This document shows positions 58,435-64,000 of a stretch of 64,000 nucleotides of DNA, in pieces (position 1 is the stretch's first letter; every line of letters begins with the position of its first letter). A program made the position numbers and the translations under genes. The stretch spans positions 186,001 to 250,000 of the forward strand of contig BEIQ01000004.1 of the NCBI GenBank assembly GCA_002898275.1. The letters are read 5' to 3'. A model generated the notes under the pieces. That model searched no databases. It was not told the DNA's origin and worked only from the letters and a program-made list of their open reading frames with translations. This stretch comes from a bacterium HR40. Lineage in GTDB: Bacteria > Pseudomonadota > Alphaproteobacteria > Geminicoccales > Geminicoccaceae.

Positions 58435-59277
58435 ATGTACGCGCTGAGGGAATGGTTCAGAATCTCGCCGAGAGGGCCGGACGAGGATCTCGAGCTGCTC
58501 GAGGGCGATCTCCGGCGCACCGTGCACTGGCTCCGCTTGGCCGTCGCGATCGGGCTCGTGGTCGTCGCTTTGTGGGCGGTGGCGACCGCCGCCAGCTGGC
58601 GGCAGACCGTGGGTCTCTTCGCCCTTACCGCCATCACCGCCGGTGCGGCTGCCGCAACCGGCGCGGCGCTGGGCTTTCTGTTCGGGGTGCCGCGAATCGG
58701 TCGACCGGAAGGGGAGGGCAGCGAACAGGCGCGGCTGGCCTTCAACACCAATCTCGTCGAAGTATCGGACTGGCTCACCAAGCTCCTCTTGGGCGCGACG
58801 CTCGTGCAGATCGGCGATCTCGCGGGCTATATCGGGCAGATCGCAGGGGCGCTCGCCGATCCTTCCGTGCCCGGCCACCGCGGTGCGGTGGCAGCGGTCC
58901 TCGTCTATTTTTTCGTCGTCGGCTTTCTCGGCTTCTATCTCGTGACCCAGATCTATCTCACACTCGCCTTCAAGCGTGCGAGCGATTATCTCAGTCCGAG
59001 CGAAGACGAGGAAAGCTTGCAGCGGGTCGCGAAAGCGTTGCGGGCCGTCGCCACCGGCTCGCAGCCGGCGCCGGCAGAGGAGGACGACCTGCGCAAGCAG
59101 ATCGAGCTGTTGCGCGCGCGTCTCGGTGACGAGCGGTTGCGCCGGGCCATGCACCAGCGCCTCGGGGTGGTCGCACGGCACAGCCGTGTACGGACCTTGC
59201 TCGGCGAACTCGCCGCGCCCGAGCCGGAGGAGGGGGGAGGCGAAAAGGCCACCGCTCGCGACGAGGGCCGCGACTGA
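58435..59277 (+). CDS. Membrane protein with LFGVPR and NTNL-SDWLTK motifs
   Basis: A 280-residue protein with four hydrophobic segments (roughly 32-55, 57-85, 110-135 and 155-180) and a soluble C-terminus with a coiled-coil-like stretch (LRKQIELLRARLGDERLRRA). The conserved blocks GAALGFLFGVPRIGR and NTNLVEVSDWLTKLLLGATLVQIG occur in a widespread family of uncharacterised membrane proteins, often in accessory gene neighbourhoods. ATG at 58435 with GGGAGG 7 bases upstream. Function unknown. Confidence 0.8.
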   Translation: MYALREWFRISPRGPDEDLELLEGDLRRTVHWLRLAVAIGLVVVALWAVATAASWRQTVGLFALTAITAGAAAATGAALGFLFGVPRIGRPEGEGSEQARLAFNTNLVEVSDWLTKLLLGATLVQIGDLAGYIGQIAGALADPSVPGHRGAVAAVLVYFFVVGFLGFYLVTQIYLTLAFKRASDYLSPSEDEESLQRVAKALRAVATGSQPAPAEEDDLRKQIELLRARLGDERLRRAMHQRLGVVARHSRVRTLLGELAAPEPEEGGGEKATARDEGRD

Positions 59278-59392
59278 AGACGGGCCGACGTGTACAACGG
59301 ATGGTTGCAATCCACGGTCGGCTGGCGCATAGCACGATCGTGCCGCGCCTAGCCCGGCGGCAGCGGTGCGCGAAGAGATGGGGACGACGTCC

Positions 59393-61864
59393 ATGACCCG
59401 AGCGGATGGCGTCCAGGAAATGCAACGTCTGCGGGATTTCCTTTCGGTCGCCTCCGACTGGCTGTGGGAGACGGATGCCGCGCTCCGCCTCGTGTGGCTG
59501 TCGCACGGCTTCTTCGCCGTGACGGGCTTGGCTCCGGAAGCTGTGCTGGGGCTCTCGTGCGTGGCCCTCGATCGGCGCGGTGCCGATCACCCGGACGTGC
59601 GAGCCCATCTCGCCGATCTCGAGGCGAGGCGGCCGTTTCGGGGTCATCGGCTGGAACTCGTCGACGCCCGTGGTCGTCTGCGCATCCTCGAGGCCGCTGG
59701 CCGTCCCGTTTTCGACCCAGATCGGCAGTTCCTCGGCTATCGCGGCAGTGCCGTCGACGTGACCCACGAGGTGGAGCTCGAGCGGGCACTGCGCGAGAGC
59801 GAGCAGCGCTTCCGCTCCCTGGTCACCAATATGCGCGGCATCGTGTTCTATCGCGGCGAGGCGGGACCCGGCCCCTACGGCTATCGGAGCGGTCTTTCCC
59901 TCTATGGTGCGGATGTCTGGGAAATCGCCGGGGCCAACGAGACCGAAGGCGAGGCGCCCGTCACCCGCTGGTACCAGGCGATCCATCCCGAGGACCGCCC
60001 TCGCTACTTGGAACTCGAGCGGCGCCGCAAAGAGCATGGCGAACCCTATAGCCTCGACTATCGCATTTACCACCCGGCGACCGGCGAGCTGCGCTGGGTG
60101 CGAGAGGTGGCCTGGGTGAGCTGCGGTCCGGCGCCGGGACAGCGTTTCTTCGACGGCTACGTGCTCGACATCACCGAGCAAAAGCGCAACGAACTCGCGC
60201 TTCGGGAAAGCGAGCGGCGCTGGCGTACCCTCATCGAGGCCGCACCGGTCGCGATCCTGGTGGCGGAAGACGGCAAGATCACCCTGGCCAACCGCAGTGC
60301 CGCACGGCTGCTCGGGGCGGCCTCGCCCGAGCAACTGCTCGGTTGCGCGATCGCGCGGTTCCGGACGAAGGGGGAGCGCTTGGCCGTCCCTGCCGGTACC
60401 GAGGAACATCCCGTTCAGGTCTGGCGACGACTCGATGGCCGCCGGCTCCTCTGCGAGGTAGGGGAGGTCGAACTGACGGAGGGCGAGCGGCGGACGCTGC
60501 AGTACGTGCTGGTCGATCTGACCGCCCGAATCGAGGCGCAGGAACGCGCTTGGTACCTCGCCCTGCACGATCCGTTGACCGGCCTCACCAACCGCGCCGG
60601 CTTCGCCGACCGTCTCGCCCATGCCCTGGCGGTGCGCACCCGTCGCCGCAGCCGCCTGGCGCTTCACCTGATCGATCTCGATGGCTTCAAGGAAGTCAAC
60701 GATACCTTCGGCCATGCCGCCGGCGACGAATTGTTGCGCCAGGTGGCGCAGCGCCTGCGCAAGGTGGTGCGCAACACCGACACCCTCGCTCGCTTGGGTG
60801 GCGACGAGTTCGCCGTGCTCCAGCTCGACATCGCCGGGCCGGAGGATGCCGCGGTGTTGGCGAAGCGGCTGCTCGATGGCTTCGCCCGTCCCTTCGCCAT
60901 CGACAATCAGGACGTGCATGCCGGGGCGAGCATCGGACTCGCCCTCTGTCCCGACGATGCGGTCGATGCCGAAACCCTGCTGCGCAAAGCCGATCTGGCC
61001 ATGTACCGGGCCAAAGAGCAGGGCCGCGGCACGTTCGCCTTCTTCGTGCCCATGCTCGATCGCATGCTCCAGCTGCGTCGCGCCATGGACGCCGAGCTGC
61101 GCCGTGCCCTCGAGCACGGGGAAATCTTCCTCTTGTTCCAGCCCAAGGTGGACCTCGAAGATGGCCGGATCGTCGGCGCCGAGGCCCTGGTGCGCTGGCG
61201 CCATCCCGGCCGCGGCCTGATCGGCCCCGACGAGTTCGTACCCGTGGCCGAATCGGGCGGCCTCATTCGTCCTCTCGGCGCGCGGGTGCTCGAGCTCGCC
61301 TGTCGTCAGCTGGCCGACTGGCGCCGGATCGGTCTCGCGCTTCCGGTCGCCGTCAACGTCTCGGCCGCCCAGCTGCGCGAGGACAGCTTCGTCGACCGGC
61401 TGGAACGTCTGCTGCGCCATTACCGCGTGGAACCGCAGCTGCTCGGCATCGAGATCACGGAGAGTCTGCTCGTCGATCCGGGTCACGAGCAGCTCGATCA
61501 GCGCCTGCGGCACATCGCCCAGCTCGGGGTGGAAGTGGCGATCGACGACTTCGGCACCGGCTATTCCTCTCTCCTCAACCTCAAGCGCATGCCGGTGCAA
61601 GTCATCAAGATCGACCGATCCTTCGTAGCGGGCATCGGCCGCGACCGCGAGAGCGAGAGTATCGTCGAGGCGATGGTCCACCTCGCCCACACCCTCGGCA
61701 AGACGGTGGTCGCAGAAGGGGTGGAGCGGGACGAACAGGCGGACTTCCTGCGGGCACGCGGCTGCCGCCTCGGCCAGGGATTCCTCTATGCGCCGCCGCT
61801 ATCGGCCGAGGCTCTCCCGGCTTTCGCTGCCTCTCGCTCGTCGCCGGTCGTCGCGGCGAGGTAG
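59393..61864 (+). CDS. PAS-GGDEF-EAL cyclic di-GMP signalling protein
   Basis: An 823-residue cytoplasmic protein: three PAS-like domains (about 10-125, 135-260, 265-380), GGDEF (about 385-550) and EAL (about 560-810). The cyclase site is [13 protein letters not shown] near residue 468 with an RNTD I-site five residues before it; the phosphodiesterase site has [11 protein letters not shown] near 597 and [14 protein letters not shown]. Both catalytic motifs are intact, so it may make and degrade cyclic di-GMP. Start chosen at ATG 59393 with GGGGAC upstream; 59378 and 59366 are alternatives. Its last 79 bp overlap argH on the other strand. Confidence 0.93.
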   Translation: MTRADGVQEMQRLRDFLSVASDWLWETDAALRLVWLSHGFFAVTGLAPEAVLGLSCVALDRRGADHPDVRAHLADLEARRPFRGHRLELVDARGRLRILEAAGRPVFDPDRQFLGYRGSAVDVTHEVELERALRESEQRFRSLVTNMRGIVFYRGEAGPGPYGYRSGLSLYGADVWEIAGANETEGEAPVTRWYQAIHPEDRPRYLELERRRKEHGEPYSLDYRIYHPATGELRWVREVAWVSCGPAPGQRFFDGYVLDITEQKRNELALRESERRWRTLIEAAPVAILVAEDGKITLANRSAARLLGAASPEQLLGCAIARFRTKGERLAVPAGTEEHPVQVWRRLDGRRLLCEVGEVELTEGERRTLQYVLVDLTARIEAQERAWYLALHDPLTGLTNRAGFADRLAHALAVRTRRRSRLALHLIDLDGFKEVNDTFGHAAGDELLRQVAQRLRKVVRNTDTLARLGGDEFAVLQLDIAGPEDAAVLAKRLLDGFARPFAIDNQDVHAGASIGLALCPDDAVDAETLLRKADLAMYRAKEQGRGTFAFFVPMLDRMLQLRRAMDAELRRALEHGEIFLLFQPKVDLEDGRIVGAEALVRWRHPGRGLIGPDEFVPVAESGGLIRPLGARVLELACRQLADWRRIGLALPVAVNVSAAQLREDSFVDRLERLLRHYRVEPQLLGIEITESLLVDPGHEQLDQRLRHIAQLGVEVAIDDFGTGYSSLLNLKRMPVQVIKIDRSFVAGIGRDRESESIVEAMVHLAHTLGKTVVAEGVERDEQADFLRARGCRLGQGFLYAPPLSAEALPAFAASRSSPVVAAR

Positions 61865-63258
61865 CGTGCCCGCGCCGCCTGCACCGCCTCCCGCACCCGC
61901 TCGGGTGCGGTGCCGCCAAAGCTGCGGCGCGAGGCGACCGAGGCCTCGACGGAGAGGACCGCGCGTGCCCCTTCGTCGAGACGCGGATCGATGGCGGCGA
62001 GCTCGCGAGGGTCGAGGGCGTCGAGCGAGACGCCGCGTTCTTCGGCGAGCCGTACCACCTGCCCGACGATGCGATGGGCGTCGCGGAACGGCACCCCCTT
62101 CGCGCGCACGAGCCAGTCGGCGAGGTCGGTGGCGGTGGTGTGGCCGACACCCGCCGCTCGTCGCATGCGCTCCGGAAACACGCTCATGCTGCGCAGCATT
62201 TCCCGCGTGGCGGCAAGGCCGAGCTCGAGGGTATCGGCAGCATCGAACACCGCCTCCTTGTCCTCCTGCATGTCCTTGCTGTAGGCGAGGGGCAGACCCT
62301 TGAGCACGACGAGCAGCGCCACGAGGTGGCCGATCACCCGCCCGCTCTTGCCGCGCACGAGCTCAGCGGCATCGGGATTCCGCTTCTGCGGCATGATCGA
62401 GCTGCCGGAGCTGAAGGTTTCGCTCATGCGCACGAAACCGAACTGCGGTGTCGACCACAGCACCAGCTCCTCGGCCAGACGCGAGAGATGAATGGCGCAG
62501 ATCGCCGCTGCCGCCAGATATTCGAGGGCGAAATCGCGATCCGATACGGCATCGATGGAGTTGGCGCAAGGCTGGCGGAAGCCGAGTTCACGAGCCGTCA
62601 TGTCGCGGTCGATGGGAAAGCTGGTGCCGGCGAGTGCTGCAGCCCCGAGCGGACATTCCTGGAGTCGCTCCCGGGCGTCGCGCAGGCGGCCACGATCGCG
62701 GCCGAACATCTCGACATAGGCCATGAGGTGGTGGCCGAAGGTGACGGGCTGAGCCGCCTGCAGATGGGTGAAGCCGGGCATGATCGTGGCCGCGTGCGCC
62801 TCGGCCAGATCAAGCAACACCTCTTGCAGTGCCCTAAGGAGCTCGTCGGCGCGGTCCATCGCCTCCCGCACCCACATGCGGAAGTCGGTTGCCACCTGGT
62901 CGTTGCGGGAGCGGGCGGTGTGCAGCTTGCGTCCGGGCTCGCCCACGAGCTCGGTCAGGCGGGCCTCGATGTTGAGATGGATGTCCTCGAGCTCCGGCCG
63001 GAAGGAAAAGGCACCCTGGGCGATCTCCTCGCGGATGCGCTGGAGCCCGGCGAGGATGGCATCCCGCTCCGCCTCGGTGATGATGCCGCAGGCAGCGAGC
63101 ATGCGCGCATGGGCCATGGAGCCCATGATGTCCTGCCGCCACAGCCGGTGGTCGAAGCCGATCGACGCATTGATGCGTTGCATGAGGGGTGCCGCATCGG
63201 CGGCGAAGTGGCCGCCCCACAGCTGGCGGGCAGTGCTGCCGCTTCCATCTTTGCCCAT
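61786..63258 (-). CDS. argH: Argininosuccinate lyase
   Basis: A 490-residue lyase that splits argininosuccinate to arginine and fumarate. Markers are [43 protein letters not shown] and the signature [20 protein letters not shown]. The C-terminus runs about 20 residues past the usual end ([20 protein letters not shown]), which is the part overlapping the EAL gene. ATG at 63258. Only 23 bp separate it from divergent tlpA. Confidence 0.95.
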   Translation of the reverse strand: MGKDGSGSTARQLWGGHFAADAAPLMQRINASIGFDHRLWRQDIMGSMAHARMLAACGIITEAERDAILAGLQRIREEIAQGAFSFRPELEDIHLNIEARLTELVGEPGRKLHTARSRNDQVATDFRMWVREAMDRADELLRALQEVLLDLAEAHAATIMPGFTHLQAAQPVTFGHHLMAYVEMFGRDRGRLRDARERLQECPLGAAALAGTSFPIDRDMTARELGFRQPCANSIDAVSDRDFALEYLAAAAICAIHLSRLAEELVLWSTPQFGFVRMSETFSSGSSIMPQKRNPDAAELVRGKSGRVIGHLVALLVVLKGLPLAYSKDMQEDKEAVFDAADTLELGLAATREMLRSMSVFPERMRRAAGVGHTTATDLADWLVRAKGVPFRDAHRIVGQVVRLAEERGVSLDALDPRELAAIDPRLDEGARAVLSVEASVASRRSFGGTAPERVREAVQAARARYLAATTGDEREAAKAGRASADSGGA

Positions 63259-63281
63259 GGGCCGTTCCGGAGGTTGGGTCG

Positions 63282-63809
63282 ATGGTCCTCGCGCGTGTCG
63301 CGTTCCTGCTCCTCTTGCTCGCCGCACTCCCGCATCCGGCAGTCGCAGCGGCCAGTCTCCAGCCGGCGCAGAGCCGCGAGCTGCTGCCGGATATCGCCTT
63401 CCTCGACATGGACGACAAGCCTGCGCGGCTCTCGGATTTCCGCGGGCGGGTGGTAGTGCTCAACGTCTGGGCTACCTGGTGTGCTCCCTGCCGCGAAGAG
63501 ATGCCCTCTCTCGATCGGTTGCAGCAGATCTTCGCCGACCAACCGGTGACGGTCCTCGCCCTTTCGGTGGATCGCGGAGAGGCCGGGCGCATCCGGGAAT
63601 TCCTCGCCGAGATCGGCGTCCACCGGCTTGCCGTCTACCGCGACCCGAAGATGCGAGCGATCCAGGAGCTACGCGTGCCTGGGCTACCCGCGACCATCCT
63701 CGTCGACCGGGCCGGACGGGAAGCCCTGCGTCAACTCGGGGTTGCCGTGTGGGATGCACCCGAGGTCGTCGCGCTCATCCGCGATCTGCTCGCCGAAGCC
63801 GTCCCGTGA
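63282..63809 (+). CDS. tlpA: Thiol-disulfide oxidoreductase TlpA family
   Basis: A 175-residue exported thioredoxin-fold protein. Signal or anchor at residues 1-23, active site Cys67-Cys70 in [19 protein letters not shown], then [19 protein letters not shown] and [14 protein letters not shown] with the cis-proline. TlpA proteins reduce cysteines for cytochrome oxidase and cytochrome c assembly in the periplasm. ATG at 63282 with GGAGG 8 bases upstream. Divergent tlpA/argH is a common alphaproteobacterial layout. Confidence 0.92.
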   Translation: MVLARVAFLLLLLAALPHPAVAAASLQPAQSRELLPDIAFLDMDDKPARLSDFRGRVVVLNVWATWCAPCREEMPSLDRLQQIFADQPVTVLALSVDRGEAGRIREFLAEIGVHRLAVYRDPKMRAIQELRVPGLPATILVDRAGREALRQLGVAVWDAPEVVALIRDLLAEAVP

Positions 63810-63813
63810 CGGA

Positions 63814-64000
63814 TCACGGTCGTCGGCTGTCGCCCTCCCGCTTGCGGTCGGCGAGGCAGCGTAGGGTGGCCGCGGCGAGATGGCGGCCGGTTTCGATCAC
63901 TTCCGGCACCACCACCGTGGCGTCGAGCCGGCGGTAGGTCTCGGCCTCGGACTCGTCGAGCACGCGCACGAAAAGCGGCAGCTCGGGGAACAAATAGCGC
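63814..64000 (-). CDS. Monovalent cation:proton antiporter, TrkA-N domain end (partial)
   Basis: The last 61 codons of a gene running off the window: YLFPELPLFVRVLDESEAET, YRRLDATVVVPEVIETGRHL and ending KREGDSRRP. This matches the TrkA-N (RCK) domain end of KefB/KefC-type CPA2 antiporters, where the VVPEVIE block is conserved. The membrane domain is outside the window, so the type is tentative. The stop lies 4 bp after the convergent tlpA stop. Confidence 0.55.
   Translation of the reverse strand, partial: RYLFPELPLFVRVLDESEAETYRRLDATVVVPEVIETGRHLAAATLRCLADRKREGDSRRP

Noticed and set aside
1-64000. Transposases, integrases, phage genes, CRISPR repeats or tRNA attachment sites
   Set aside because: Looked for on both strands; none of the recognisable protein motifs, repeat arrays or cloverleaf sequences was found.

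Overview
The window is a gene-dense, high-GC chromosomal segment of an alphaproteobacterium. Supporting signs are the LexA C-terminus ending in [10 protein letters not shown], an NDUFS4-type complex I accessory protein, UbiG and UbiD, a ccmDEFGH cytochrome c operon, glnD followed by murJ, a phasin-like gene behind a PhaR-type box, and the argH/tlpA divergent pair. Family-level placement (Rhodospirillales or Geminicoccales-like) is only a guess. Many genes overlap by 4 bp (ATGA or GTGA), and several convergent pairs share their stop regions. I saw no tRNA, rRNA, CRISPR array or insertion sequence.

Layout. 1-8 kb: lexA end, glycerophosphodiesterase, DEAD-box helicase, Nudix hydrolase, comF-grxC-DUF1178, ubiG, then a NsrR-like Rrf2 regulator divergent from a YeeE/YedE sulfur transporter. 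8-23 kb: fdhD-mobA, a class A penicillin-binding protein, ubiD, a PLP decarboxylase, a phasin-like gene divergent from putA, nhaA and a gamma-glutamyltransferase. 23-30.4 kb: one tightly coupled leftward operon of coxD, coxE, two XdhC-type proteins, a TAXI binding protein, a MoeA/MobA-like fusion, sufS and sufU. This reads as a maturation line for a molybdenum hydroxylase that is not in the window. 30.4-45 kb: iron-containing alcohol dehydrogenase, murJ, glnD, ccmDEFGH, aldo/keto reductase, DUF488, and the ybbAP-like ABC pair divergent from tesA.

45-51.4 kb: an HNH-type protein, convergent ferric transporter genes fbpB and fbpA (each with a similar operator-like site upstream), then paaABCD for phenylacetyl-CoA epoxidation. 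51.4-58.2 kb is the most accessory-looking part. It holds two long stretches with no credible gene, a small secreted cysteine protein, and mauB-mauA encoding the two subunits of a tryptophan-tryptophylquinone amine dehydrogenase without the usual mauF/E/D/G maturation genes. It also holds a frameshifted metallo-beta-lactamase-fold gene and an aerotaxis-type receptor split into a PAS protein and a chemoreceptor. 58.4-64 kb: a membrane protein with an LFGVPR motif, a PAS-GGDEF-EAL protein whose end overlaps argH by 79 bp, argH, tlpA, and the end of a TrkA-N type transporter gene.

The best candidates for unusual biology are the mauBA pair without maturation genes, the cox/xdhC/suf maturation operon, the paired operator-like sites of the iron transporter, and the large PhaR-like palindrome.
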